Positions 36,442 through 48,960 of a stretch of 64,000 nt of DNA are shown in pieces. How positions within the stretch are numbered: position 1 is the stretch's first letter; the number at the start of each line of letters is the position of its first letter. The notes under the pieces are model-generated. The model did no database searches. It had not been told where the DNA came from and was given only the letters and a program-made list of their open reading frames with translations. Source of the DNA: Sympetrum striolatum (Eukaryota; Arthropoda; Insecta; Odonata; Libellulidae); contig OX388345.1 of the NCBI GenBank assembly GCA_947579665.1, positions 59,883,454 to 59,947,453 on the forward strand, written 5' to 3'. The position numbers and the translations under genes were made by a program.

Positions 36442-39400
36442 TATTCTCCACGGAAGCAGGGTGCATCTTTTGGCGTAAATATCATAGATAAGATGGCGAG
36501 GTGATGTTGTGCGAGAATTTCGAACATTTCCTCCCGTGCCATTCCAGACATCCGCTGCAAAAAAGTTCGCCTCGTCTCTCCTCCATCCAGACGTCTTTTC
36601 CCGCCATTGTTTTTTCTCCCAGTCAATTTTCTCCGTCTTCCCTCATTTTTCTATCAAAATTAAAAGGGGCTTAAAGTGGAGTTGTAACGGAGCCTGCCAT
36701 TTTTCCGCCCTCGCTTCCTATTAGGCCTGGAATTTCCCCTTCGTCCTCTTCCGATCTCAATTTTCTTTCATCTGCGAGAACCAACCAACCATACGCTTTG
36801 TGTTCCTGTTTTGCTCCTCTGTGCCCCTCCCGAATACGGATGTAATTAGTGAGCGGTTTGATAAGCCCCGCCCCCGCCACCAGAATGGCGTGGAATGTTT
36901 TATCAGAAGGAGAGAAAATGCGGTGAAAAGAATCATAAGAGGGAAAATGGCTGATGTTTCAGTGCGTTTTCCCGGCTGTAGATCCTTCCTCTTTTGCATT
37001 GAAGTTTATCGAGGGAAGGAATTTTGCGTGTGGTAAGGAGGTTCATTTTCAGGATCTCTCCCGCGGATTCTCTGGTTATTTTGTCTATTACGCAAAGCCG
37101 TGTGGGGAATGCTGCTCAGGAGGTTATGAAATGGTGGCGATGGAATGTTCGGCTCTTTGTCGAATGCAAGCGGCTCCGTTGTTTGTTCTGTTAACCGACA
37201 TTCTTGGGTGGATCATAGTTTTTACTTGTAATTCAAATTTCTTTGGTTTTGGCAAGTAATTGCTTTTGTACTATTTCTAATTATAATTCTGTAATGACGC
37301 ATTTGATCGTAAACCTATGTTTTCCTTATTTTCTTTCTTTCTATTTAGAAAATATGGTTAATGTATCCTTTAAAGGTGGATATTACGTAATTACATGTAA
37401 GATATTAACATTTTCATTCGATGCTTCCTTTATCTTTTTTTTTGAGTCTAATACGATTATTACTTTGCTTTTGCTGGTCAAGTGAAAGATTCACAAAATG
37501 GAATAGAAAAGCTAATACGGGATTGCCTCCTCGTAATGTCTGGTTTTATAAAATGTCTTTTTATACATGTTGATCACCCACGTATGATTGGACTAATTCC
37601 TTACAATTATCAATTACTTTGGAATCTGTTGTTTGATATCGATGGTTATTCGAATATTACACCTTATTACGATAATATTTTACTCAGAACATTTCCTTAT
37701 TAAGTAACGATATAAATATATTTGCTACCTCTTCGTGCAATTGTTTGAGTTACAGAATACAACAGAGTGCATATTTCACTTGGTTCTGTTGAGATTTAGT
37801 ACCCTAAGTGACATTGCTAGCTCACATTCTTCTTAATCCAGCTACCAAGACGTCAGGTGACGTACACTATCGCAGCAATCTGTTGTAAGATAAGTAGGGG
37901 TAATTTTTCCATGATAAATGAAATAAACCCGAAGTCTCATTAAGTTCTCTCGTTTCCGAATGCTATGACCCCTACTCACGCTGAGTGAGACGGTTCGCAT
38001 TTGCAGTCCTTCGTATCCATAAATGCCTCGGATATCTAACGGTCGAATGCATACTCTAATACCGGAAAAGGACTCCTCGGACTATTCTTGTCCCCGCATA
38101 CGATCTTAGGCAGTAAATTGAGAGCTCTCCCCTCGCAACTGCCCTCTATCCCAAGAGGACCGTAATTAAAATGTTCCTAACTTCCTTGAGAAGCTCTTGT
38201 GGGGAGCAATGATATGATCCGAGCTCGCTCCATATCCTTTGCTCCTCGTTCCCTGTTTTAGATATCTTGTCTCCCCTACATCTTGGAACTGTTTCTCGAT
38301 TCTCTAATTCTTTGTTAATTTTCTGTATTTTATGAATGGATGTTTTAATTGTCATTCGATGTAAATCGCTGTATACTTCTAATAACTTACGATATCTAAA
38401 GGAATGTGTCTTTGGAGATCCTTTATAGTAGTTTTTATAGCTGTCATTCTGTATTGTGAATACTACAGAGATCAGTTATCTTTATGAAATGAAGGTAAGC
38501 TTTTAATGATATATTAGTCTCATTCCTAGGTTGTGTAGCGTTGAATAACGTATATATAATATAGATTTATGAAATAAGAACGAGTATCACTCTGTATTAT
38601 GATTTCACTATAACAAACGAAGATCGAAACAAAATTCATTTCTGAGGATAAAGAATTTTAAATTTTCTAGAATTCATTACTTAAGATATAGCAATCATCA
38701 TAAATAAAGATAATGATATTAAATACTAAAATTGTTTATACAGAATTTTTTCTAGAATACTCGTAATTTTTAGAGACAGTTAGTTATTTATTTAGATCAA
38801 AACAATTCCATGCCGCTCATTGGAATTATCACTGAGTCACATTATCCCCGAGTTCTTCTAAATTGTTCCACGCTGCCAATGTACTGAAAGATGTTAAAAA
38901 TATCCTAACTGCTGCACAATATTCTTCATTAATTTATCGGAATATTGAGAATTATCTATTTAATTGTTTGAGATGGATAAATAGGAGTAACTTTGTAATT
39001 TTCAACATATATTTTATTTAGACTACTAGTATCGACTCTTGCGGATCAGTTTCAGGTCTTAAAGGAGATCACTAGAAAATCCACATAAATTCTTTGGTCA
39101 TGATTCGATATTAAAGTTAAAACATACAAGAAGGCAAAACTAGTTTTATAATTATGGAAATCAGTTTCTTAGGAAGAGGGAAAGGATAAATTCTATTATA
39201 TAAAATACCTTAATAAATTAGACTTTTATTTTTCTCCCTAGCCTTTTCATAATTTCTGATGGAATCGGTTGATAACAAAGTTGAGATATGATGGTATCTC
39301 TTTAGCATAAGTTGTGCAGCGATATGCTCTTAGTGTCATCACAATGTTTTGTGAAAATGGGGGTGCCATAGGAATAAATCCTGGATGACACGATAGCAAT

Positions 39401-39732
39401 ACTGCTAAGCCGAAGACGACTATAGGACGGAAAGTTATTTCCACGGTTATTTGAAGATAATGTTACCGTAATATTACTCTATGGATGTATAGAGTTCGTT
39501 GGTCTCGAGTAAAACCGTTACAATAGCGCGAAACTTCACGAAAATGGCTGCGCACATTCTTTTATTTATTTTAAAAAATCCCGGGCAACATAATAGTGGG
39601 CACAGTAAATTATCAAAGACCATTCACTCAATCATCTAGTGCTGCCACCTAGGCGGCGATAGTTTGCAACACCCTGGAACCTATTCTGAAACTCAGCCGT
39701 AGTGCTTGATTGTAAATTATTTTAAGAGCAAC
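36442..39732. other. Non-coding; one cysteine-rich ORF of doubtful status
   Basis: A 101-codon ATG-started frame at 36954-37259 has seven cysteines between residues 6 and 69 (one CGECC cluster) and a hydrophobic C-terminal segment. An acceptor-like CATTTTCAG at 37051 falls inside it. It shows no family motif and lies in a GC-richer patch where chance ORFs are expected. The rest, 37.3-39.7 kb, is AT-rich without recognisable features. Confidence 0.3.
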
Positions 39733-39980
39733 AAAACTGTCTCAAAGGAAAAGGATAAAGGTATATTTATTCAAAAGACTGTGCACCCAGTAAAAATCCA
39801 AGGAAAACAGATTTGAAAAATGTCTGACAGAGCCGGGAACTGAACCCGGGATCTTCCTCTATCCGGTAGCCTGCTTTTACCAAGTAATTTTCACGGCCAG
39901 AACGGAAGATCCTGTGCTTGATTCCCGGCCGCATCAGACTTTTTTCAGATCCAAATTTCCTTGGAATTTAAAACTGTCTC
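39733..39980. mobile_element. Head-to-head SINE dimer flanked by 11-bp direct repeats
   Basis: Copy C (minus, 39779-39881) and copy D (plus, 39895-39968) of SINE family 1 face each other. Copy C reads GGTAGC...GAGGAAGATCCCGGGTTCAGTTCCCGGCTCTG in its own orientation. Copy D reads GGAAGATCC, then CTTGATTCCCGG and CGCATCAGACTTTTTTCAG. AAAACTGTCTC occurs exactly on both sides (39733-39743 and 39970-39980), which looks like one target-site duplication around the whole dimer. Each half carries B-box changes (GTTCAGTTCC in C; GCTTGATTCC in D), so neither is a good pol III promoter. Confidence 0.7.
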
Positions 39981-42900
39981 TTCTCATACACTAAGGAAAT
40001 AACCAATCGCAGATCGACCCGAATTGGATGAACCACGAATATTTCGATCGGATCGCATTAGAAATCGCTTCGGACGTGACGGCACCATTCCTAGCACACG
40101 ATAGAATGCTATGCGAGAGGCACTTGCGGCAGGCGATATCCTTTCGAAGACGTATCAAGGGGAGCACTGGGCATATTTCAGCAACGAAGAGGTCTAGAGC
40201 GTTTATGGCCGATGGTCGGAGTGATAGCGATGGAACGGTAGGGAAAGATCCTTCGCGGGAAAAGGCGAAATGGAGCGAGTGTATATGAACGTGTTTGCGA
40301 TGAGGGAGGGGAAATCAGTCGGTAAGAGAGAATTGTTCGGGTCGAATAGAAAAGAGAGAGGAAATCGGAATATCGCGTCGATAAATCGTATCGAAATGGC
40401 AAGTTGCGCCGAATGAAAGCCATGTCGTAAATTTTATTGTGGATGATATATTTCGCGGAAAGAAACGCATCACGCTAAATGAGTTAAGATGAGTCCCAGA
40501 GATTATTCAGCCTCTCTCTACGCTAACTTTTTAACAAATGTAACTAATGGAAGCGAGCCAACGAATGGAGGATTTTTTTAATTATAAACACGCCGCGAGA
40601 ATGGTTTTTAGGACTCGTTTGAGAGGAAATGTACCGACGTCATTTCGACGCGAAATCTAAACTAGAGCGTAAAATAGGTTCGACCCATTTGATGTCGCGA
40701 AATGGGTCGATCATTATTGATGTTTTACTGAACCAATTTAGGGAGACCTTATTTGGAAATAACGGAATAGGAGAATATAAAATAATTTTAATTGAAAGGT
40801 AAAAATATATCGATGTGCTAATGAAAGGGAAAAAAACCTTTCGGTGATGAATTTAATATTCCAACATTATACGCGGTACAGATACGTTGATTTAGCACAT
40901 CGAATTACTCTTCAATGTTGTATAATTGTATTTAATTTTAAAGAATTGTATAAAAAATTATTTGCTTGATGTCATAACTCAAAATCATTGAGCTGAACAA
41001 ATGAAAGCCACTACGACTATCTTCTGAAAGAAAGAAAGCAAAATCATCTATTCTCAGAGGAATTCTTCGAATTTTAATAATAAAACTCACTATCCCATGA
41101 GCGTGATTTTTATATAATACATAATAATTATTTATTTTTTATCCTGACGAATAAATACTATATATTTCATATACTAAAATAATATATAAAATGATTTATA
41201 AGGTAAAATAAATGACAATGCGAGCACTTGTTATTAAAAATAGAAAAAAATACAACATGCTACTAACTATTGAAAATGATTTTTTACTAACCTTATGCCA
41301 AATGAATATCAAACGCGTCTATATTAAATATATATTGATTGAAATAAGAAAATGAAATAGCCATTTATGTGTTATAATTCTTTTGTTCTGAAAAGAAACT
41401 TGATTGCCAGCAAATTATCTATGGCGTTAAGTTTGTTATTTTGCATGAGAGATAATACTGATAATCTACACAAACGTATCAGTTCTTCACCTGGGAAGGT
41501 GATAAATTTATCAAAATATAGAAGTGAATTTCGATGCATGGGTACGGATTCCACATGATCTCCAGAGCATTTCACCGTTCACAGAGATACGAATTCCGCT
41601 ACTCAAGAAATTGTCGATAAACGTCGAAGCATTGTTTCGGGCGAGGCTCTGGCTTAATTCCGCCGAGAGGGAGGGAAAGCAACGACCGCGTTTAAACTTC
41701 AAAGGGTCCTTTACCTGGATCCAAACCGCCGACACAAGCATATTAGGCCACAGCAGTCTCCTCCCATACAGCCAACTACGGTGGCCGCAAACTTATTTGC
41801 CACGCATAAACACACTAGTCGCACCGCAGGAAGAAAAGAAAAACATTGACACAAGCGGCTGTGTGTGTAGAACAGATACCCCCGAAATTTGATTACGAAT
41901 GTTCCGTAGTTGTCACCCAGCGACAAACTTCAGCTCGACATAAGTCTCTCCCCCTTAACCCTTCTCGTGTCGCTCCCGCCATCAACCCTTCAGTTATAGA
42001 GGAAAGGGCTTTGGGAAGATGAGTTATTCAGCAAATCCTTTTGTGATCGCCCGAAAGATGAGATGGGAGGAAGCGTGGATGGCAATTTGTAGGGCGAAGA
42101 GATGCTTTGAGACGCTGTGCGAGCGAAGGGAGAGAGAGGAATGCGGAAAGAAATCAAAGATGAAATATGTGGAAGAAGGGAAAAGTGAAGAGATCAGATG
42201 ATACATTCGTAATCACAACTTGTGGTCTTGAGCGGTGTTTAGTTTGTTTACCTTTTTATGCCAAACGCAGTGTTTTCGAGATATTAGGAAAGATATGATG
42301 ATTTATTTTCACCGTGTTGTAATGTACCTGGATTTATAGTGTGATATGATAGCAAAGGGTTGTGGCATATTGACTTTACCGAGTTCATCGTAATGAAATA
42401 ATCGTATATACGTAAATATTTTAGTTATTCCTGAATGGCTGCCGTTTATGTTTAGTAAACCCTTTTACTAATTAAAAACAACATCGAAAAAATATTCCGC
42501 TCTATTAAGCACGATATCTGATAGAATATATTTTCCCGGGGCTTTATGGGATAAATTTATGCATGGGCTATGTTAAATCAACTTGGAAACGAAATTGAAA
42601 ATGGATAATAGCCGATTTTCTCTGCTAAAGTGAAAGGTATTTAGTAAAGGAATTAAGTAGGGACCTTTATTAAACTTTAAGTAAGTAGCTTGAAGCATCG
42701 GACACAAATGTTTATGCGTAAACATTACAAATTCAGTTCGGTGAGTTCAAGAAGCCATCTAATATAAATTTAACAACGGAATTGAGTTTTTCTGGAATTT
42801 GCGGTTATTCACATCTTTAGTACTTCTAACTCGTTTTTTTGTGCTCGGATTCCATATATTATGGATCATATTTGCAATAGATTCCCAAAAAATAAATTTT

Positions 42901-45900
42901 ACTCATACATTTATCATAAATTCAACCCTGGGACCTTGTTGCTATTCATAGATCGACCATTCGGTTGGTACTCACGCATAGTCGTCGACTGAAATACATT
43001 TTTAAGAAGATCGCCATAGAGAGAGGCAAGTAATAGTGGTTGCTAAGGAAAGAGAAAGCGGAATGAGGGATAGAGTGGGTTGGGTAAGATGCTTAGTGTG
43101 AGGGCTTAGGTGAAGTTGGTGCGGTGGGAAGTCAGAGGACGAGAAGATGGTTAGGGTTAGGAGCTGTGACAAACCCCTTAGGATGAGACCGCAACGTCCT
43201 TGCTTACGACCAAATTTCGCCTCCGGAAAAGCCGGGGACGCGCTTAATTTTCCAGAAATATTTAATCAAAGAGGAGAAGGGACTAATCAGCATAACGACG
43301 AGATAATTAGTTTTTCTCTCGTGACATCTCTGATTCTTATGCGCTCCGTCCCCGCAATTCATCACATTCGTTGGCCGCAGAATTATCTCGACTTTGAGAA
43401 AATTAAGGAAATTGTGCAAATTAGCTGATTTTGCATCACGAATTTGATCCGAGTTTCTATTTTTAGAATTTTAGTTTCTCTGTTATTTATTTCACTCTGT
43501 CCTATGATTTAAATACGTCATCTTTCTTATGCCTAGTAAAATATTGCTAACTAATTCAGTAAATCGTTGTAGATAAAGAATTGGTAGTAATTCTTCGAGA
43601 TTAGTTTATTACTTCTAGTTGATTAGGAGATATTGATTGAATCGCCTCTCATAGAAAGAAATTACGTCGCAGGGTGCTCGAAGAAATGAAAACTTTGGCT
43701 TACAATGAAATCTTTTAACTAAGGTTGTATGAAACCATGATCCTTTTGCCTTAATTCGCTTCTTGGAGAGTATCGATTTTCTGTCCTTAAATAGTTCTGT
43801 AATATCAACTGTGACCCTCACTCCTTTCCATTAATATTTTATGGCATTTCAAAATTGTCTATTTTCTCAAAAAATGGGTCTGAAAACAAAAGCTTGTTGT
43901 CCTTATCTCGTCTTACAGGTCGTTGTCTACTTATCAATGAATTAGGTTTTGATCAGCCAGGCTTTAAAGTGGCTCCACGGATGATGGCAGACAGGAAATA
44001 CGACAAACGAACCCTGCTAAAATCTGCGGAATTAAAACTTAACGGTTCCTTCTAGCTCAGAGCCCTAATGATAGACTTCATAAAAACAGATATATTCAGA
44101 TTATAATTAAAAAGCCTTTAATACTTTAGACTTGTCCTTGTATGACCAAGATTTGTTTACTGTACTTCTTAAAGATGTATTGGAGTAAAACAGATTTTTT
44201 TTATTTCCAGGTTAACCTTATTTGTTAGATATTCGATTGAGATTTTTAATATTAAATACTATCAGCTAAAAATTATATTTAAGAGGAAAATTTAAGGTGT
44301 ATTTTTGGAAATGGATTGCCCCTCTCTCTCCTGAATATATATTATAATTTAAAGGAAGTAAGCAAGTGAAGTGGCGACCACCAATAGGTATAAGTTCATG
44401 TAACAGTAAAACTCAATTTTTAGGAACCTTCATTTAGAAATAGCTGGGTTAATATTGTTACAGTTGCTTCATTCTCTTTTGGTTCCAAATTAGTACACAA
44501 GTATACCTGGAGATGCAAATTCATTTCATCATCCCTCACGCATAGTTTGCTCTTCTAATACACGTCTCGGCCGTCGAGGTAACTTATCGCGTGTTTTTCC
44601 GCCGATCATGTCCAATTAAGGAATAAAAGAGACGTAAATGGACGTGGGACTTCATTAACAGCGGCGGAATAAAAGGGTCCGAAAATGAGACGGGCAAAGG
44701 AGGCACATGGGCTTGTGAAAGTTGTATTCGGGCGTTAGAATAAGCGACTGCTAGGTGGCGTCGGAGTTGCCACGTTTGTGCCCGGGGCGAGATTGCCAAC
44801 CCTTTTCCCTGCATTATGGATGCCTCCTCGGTTTCGCCTCTTTTTCCTCCTTCAATCTCATCTCCTTTCCTCCACATTCCTACGCATCTGTACTCCCCTT
44901 TCGTCTCTTCCTTACAGAGATGAGGTGACTCCCTTATCATCTTCTCACCTCTCCTCACGTATTCCCGTCCTCGGATTGGATCGCCTCCTTCTGCCGATGG
45001 CTTTTGAGATAAACAAACGCGGTGGCTGATTTGGTGTTGGATCGAATTTTTTATGATGGTGGTGCGATTCGTTTCCTAATCGTCGTTTTCTGGGATCTCG
45101 GGGGCTAATGCAAGAGAATTGGGTGTTTATGCTGGTTGAAGATACAATTTCTGGTTGGTTGTTCTTTGTAGATGGGGTGATTCGATGTCACCCGAACTGA
45201 TTTCCCTACTTTCTCTTCCTATGTTTCATCATCTAATCAGATTTACTAATGTAATGGGATTCTATAATATGTGAATACAGATGAGATGCGTTTGGTGATA
45301 ATGAAAATGGAAACACTTTGGCAACACACTTTCAGAGGCTGGAAAGATATGAAGTGTTTTTATTTTAATTTTCATAATGGCCTTCCAAGAAGTTACGCCC
45401 TCCCACCCTGAGTTAATGCGTGAGATATCATATTGACGAAGTAAACAGAAAAAGTCTATAGATTTTCACTCTTAAACATTTCAGGAGGTGAAAGGATTAT
45501 CATTGAAAATTTCATTCAAGCATACTATTATTTCTAGGGACTTCTGCATTATATCTACTCACTTTTATTCCTTCTTCATGCAATCTCTTAATTTTTCAGT
45601 GGTTTTTAAAAGATCAAATACTATCTTACTGAGTCCATTATCTAAATTTTTGATTATGTTTGAAATTATCATTCAGTGTTTATAAAATAATTCATGCATT
45701 TTAACGTATTTAAGGATCTCGAATGATGTATTATGTTTTAAATATAAACTAGATGTACGTAACACCATTAATGAACCATCGACTTAAAATTTATATAAAT
45801 TACAATTTAATTGCCTCAGTTTTACGTTTCGGTCGTTTCATAACTTTCTGTGAAGATGTCTATATTCGACGTAATTATATTTGTGGGATTGCGCTCTCTC

Positions 45901-46949
45901 TATAATAAATGTTAAATCTTTGTGTAACCTCATTTTCTCTTAATACGCATCTGAAATATAAAGATTGGTATCCCAAATCGGCAAAATTCCGAATTGAAAA
46001 TATGTTTAACCTGTAGTATTTTACTCGGTAATGAGTGCTTAGCATTGCTCAAGAACTATGAAAGATGCGCTAACAATTCAAAAAAATCTTCAATGCCAAA
46101 TCCTCTTCAAGTATTTCATATGATGCGTTAGTGCGTCAAGTGTTTGTCAATGAAAAAGAATTATTGTTTTTTTTCGAGTTAACTTTCCATTTTCAGTCGG
46201 TCATTTGAATCGAGGCTCTTCGCCAGTTGAAGTCCTTCAATTAAATTTCGGAATCTTAGCTTTTTATCTCTCAACGCCCTTCTAGCTCGAGCCTGCCTCT
46301 TGTTTTTCGACTCCTCCATTACCTTCTCTCGTCAGTGCTCAATGCGTAATGAGGGGAAGCCCTTGATGAAGGCGAAGAAAGAGGACGCGGGCAAAAAAGC
46401 GTCGGAGAGGAAAACCATATAAAGAGAAGGAATATCGAGTTAGTCTCGAGAATTCCGTACTTTTTCACTTTTAATATTTTACAGGATTAACTTATTATCT
46501 TTCACGTAGATAGTTTGGTTGATGCCATTGAGACCCTCCGGGATACCACAAATTTACAAGGCTCGAATACAGCGAAGTCTCCCCGTGCAAGGGCTGCTAA
46601 TAGTTTCTGCCGTTAGGCGTAAAGGTTACCGAGTAACCTTTGCGATGTTTATTCTTAACCGTAAAGGGCAATTAAGCTTTATTTCCTACGCATTAGTTAA
46701 TATAGCATCGGAAAGCAAATTTCGGCTCACGCCTCCAACTTTATCATTACCCATAGAATTATTTGCATTATTTCTTTCTTACACTTGTTTGCGATTGCCG
46801 ACAGTTAAATATGTTTATCATATTTGAGTGACTAATATAAAATCCAGAAATGCTGTATATCAGTCAATTTTGGATTATCGAGATTTCTCGGAGGTTGTGG
46901 TATATATATCCTTTTCGTACATCTCTTTCATTACAGCATATATCGTTGG
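39981..46949. other. Non-coding DNA with short inverted repeats and GA-rich patches
   Basis: A perfect 11-bp-stem hairpin (TCGACCCATTT) is at 40680-40710. A 10-bp inverted repeat CGATGTGCTA lies at 40811-40820 and 40893-40902. GA-rich patches lie at 40200-40400, 42010-42200 and 43000-43160. Frames of 90-124 codons at 41.5-41.9, 43.1-43.4 and 44.6-45.0 kb overlap frames on the other strand and show no motif. Confidence 0.35.
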
Positions 46950-47028
46950 TACAGCTATGTGCAAAAAAATTTGAAGTCCCGCGGGCTATATAATACTAAA
47001 GATTAAAGTTTTTTTGCACATAGCTGTA
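46950..47028. mobile_element. Minimal Tc1/mariner-type MITE
   Basis: A perfect 20-bp terminal inverted repeat TACAGCTATGTGCAAAAAAA (46950-46969; complement at 47009-47028) encloses only 39 bp. The outermost TA on both sides is the target-site dinucleotide of Tc1/mariner elements. The CAG...TGTGCAAAA-type terminus also fits that superfamily. Homology of the two ends continues weakly inwards (TTTGAAG against CTTTAAT). There is no room for a transposase, so it depends on a full-length relative elsewhere or is inert. Confidence 0.75.
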
Positions 47029-47934
47029 CATAAATTTCCACTCTTTTCCAACTTTCAACCTGATTTCAGTTGATTTGTTAGATGAAGCGCTTATAAATGT
47101 AGCTTACATTTAATAGATTATGTCAATATTTTCCTCTCGATTTGATACAACTTTACCAAATTATTGGTTTAGTATCGCTTATTTGCACCCGATGTAAAGG
47201 TATTGAAGTGGTAACAGTAAATCACGTGGTAACGGTATAGCCACACTGAGTTTTGAGAATAATTAGAAATTTAAAATTTTTAATTAAAATATTTCCACGG
47301 CATCAACCGTTTATGAACTGAAAATAATGTTTAAGATTTTTCCTCGGTGTAACTACATAGTCCATCTTTGTTAGCAATGGAAGGGTTTTGGATATCTTGA
47401 CCCAGAAATATTTTTTCCCTAGCCGAGTATGGCCTTCCTTTGGTTTGATTCCTTTTTTGGTGGAGGGGGTAAAACTTGTATAAAATACCAAAATCTTTCC
47501 TAAGATATAGATCAGCGATTCGGGAACAAGAATTCCGTTTTCTCCTCTCGTCGCGAGATTAAATTAAAATTTCTCCCGCAATCAAATCACGTCTCGAGTT
47601 TCGAAGAGCGTCCATCTGGGAAACATATTGGAAAAGAGGTCTTCATCTCCCCTTTCTCGGGGCGAGATACTTTCACGCTCATGCAATGTGTCAGCGGCCG
47701 AGAGGGAAAGTATAAAAATGTGGAAAAATGAAAAAGCAGCTCCACACCTTCCCCTTTTAGAGAGGGCCTTTACTTTCGAAGGGAGCCCCGCTGAGCTATG
47801 GATCGGCCCGCACTGCCCTATGTATGTTTAAAGGGTCTAGTCGTTATTCACAGATTTCGGTGTATCGAAGAAGGCTATCGAAGGATCTTTGGGACTTCCT
47901 ACCCTTTGGATACCCTCTATTATCCAGTTTCTTG
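47029..47934. other. Non-coding, nothing firmly recognised
   Basis: AT-rich, then a GC-richer patch at about 47520-47830 holding a 67-codon frame without a motif. The last 90 bp before the minisatellite array contain TCGAAGAAGGCTATCGAAGG, weakly like the foldback-arm core described below. Confidence 0.3.
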
Positions 47935-48009
47935 GCAACTCCGAGTGCGACAATTCAGAGTGCAACAACTCATAGGACCCGACAACTGATCGGGTGACAT
48001 CTCATCGCA
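47935..48009 (-). repeat. GAGTTGTC-type minisatellite, inverted array
   Basis: Five degenerate units about 13-17 bp apart carry the complement of GAGTTGTC (GCAACT, GACAATT, CAACAACT, GACAACT, GACATCT). Read on the minus strand the order GTTGTCGGGTCC-ATGAGTTGT-CTCT-A-TTGTC matches the plus-strand array at 48.45 kb unit for unit, so the two are homologous inverted arrays. Confidence 0.75.
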
Positions 48010-48453
48010 CGAATTATTTATTATTAAATATATTATTAATAACTTTTTAACTAGCTTAATCAGAAAACTTAAGTTCGTTAAGTTAAGCTTTGGTTTTTAG
48101 GCAATGAGAGAATTGTTAGTCTTTTATGAGTTGATGGTTGCATATCATTTTTAATTTTCTTATTTATTTTGTTATCTGGCTTTATTGTTCCCTCCGATGT
48201 TATTGACTTTGCTCACTCACATCGTTGATACTGTAATTTCAATTATGTTATTTTTTCAATTATTTGCAATGCATATATTTTTATATGACGGTTGCCTAAA
48301 AACAAGTTTAACCTAGGAGGTAACTTAAAGCTTTCATGTTTTTTTGTAAAACCATTTTTGTATATTTTGTTTGTGTTGAAAGCAATGAATAAAATCAAAT
48401 CAAAAATAATAGCAATACTACCATTCAGATGTCTTAAAAATATGATATTATTT
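48010..48453. other. AT-rich spacer between the inverted arrays
   Basis: Very AT-rich sequence beginning TTATTTATTATTAAATATATT, with only chance frames. It may be the interior of an element bounded by the two minisatellite arrays. Confidence 0.4.
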
Positions 48454-48557
48454 CAATTGTCGCAGAGATCTGTTGTTCGCGCAATGAGCTGTCGCCCGGT
48501 CAATTGTCGTACGGTGAGTTGTCGGGTCCGATGAGTTGTCACGCTCTAAGTTGTCAA
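48454..48557 (+). repeat. GAGTTGTC-type minisatellite, direct array of seven units
   Basis: Seven units of about 15 bp contain CAATTGTC, TGTTGTTC, GAGCTGTC, CAATTGTC, GAGTTGTC, GAGTTGTC and AAGTTGTC, separated by CG-containing spacers such as GGGTCCGAT. Units are diverged, and the array directly abuts the left part of the foldback element. Confidence 0.75.
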
Positions 48558-48589
48558 TCAAGAAAATTTTGAACACGGCTGTTAATGAG

Positions 48590-48911
48590 TTAGACGTTTT
48601 AAATCTTCGATAACCGTCTTTCTCGGCGTTCTTCTTCTCATTCACCGGGGAACGGAGAAAAGAAGGAAAGAATACCGCATTTATAAGATACCAAGAGTGC
48701 TTTTCAAGAACTAAACTCTCGTCGTCAAAGGTAATAAAAGTATTATTTTATATATATATTTATTTAAAGTATATTTTTATATATTATTTAGGGGTATTTT
48801 GTTACCCATGACGGCGAGAGCTTTGACGACGGCATTCCTTTCTTGTTTTCTCCGAATACCGGAGAAGGAGACGAGGAACGCCGACAAAGACTGGAGATTT
48901 AAAACCTCTAA
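48590..48911. mobile_element. Foldback element with about 100-140 bp inverted arms
   Basis: The left arm (48590-48729) and the complement of the right arm (48811-48911) share, in order, GTTTTAAATCT, CCGTCTTT-TCGGCGTTC, CTTCTC-TTC-CCGG, GGAGAAAA-AAG, and a CGTCGTCAAAG end. Between them is about 80 bp of TA-rich spacer. The arm core recurs at 58.73 kb as a single arm and at 62.2-62.5 kb as a complete inverted pair. No coding capacity. It resembles foldback or MITE elements but no known TIR is recognised. Confidence 0.7.
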
Positions 48912-48913
48912 AG

Positions 48914-48960
48914 CACTCTGAGTTGTCGTACTCCGAATTATCGCACTGAGTTATCGGGTC
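48914..48960 (+). repeat. GAGTTGTC-type minisatellite, three units
   Basis: GAGTTGTC, GAATTATC and GAGTTATC at about 15-bp spacing immediately follow the right arm of the foldback element. They point the same way as the 48.45 kb array, not inverted, so the arrays are not simply the outer part of the foldback arms. Confidence 0.7.

Noticed and set aside
42915..42990. Further decayed tRNA-like SINE head (TTCAACCCTGGGACC)
   Set aside because: Only a B-box-like word is present. No A box at tRNA spacing and no family body follow.
43140..43165. Telomere-like TTAGGG words
   Set aside because: Only two adjacent words (GGTTAGGGTTAGG), which is within chance for a GA/GT-rich patch.
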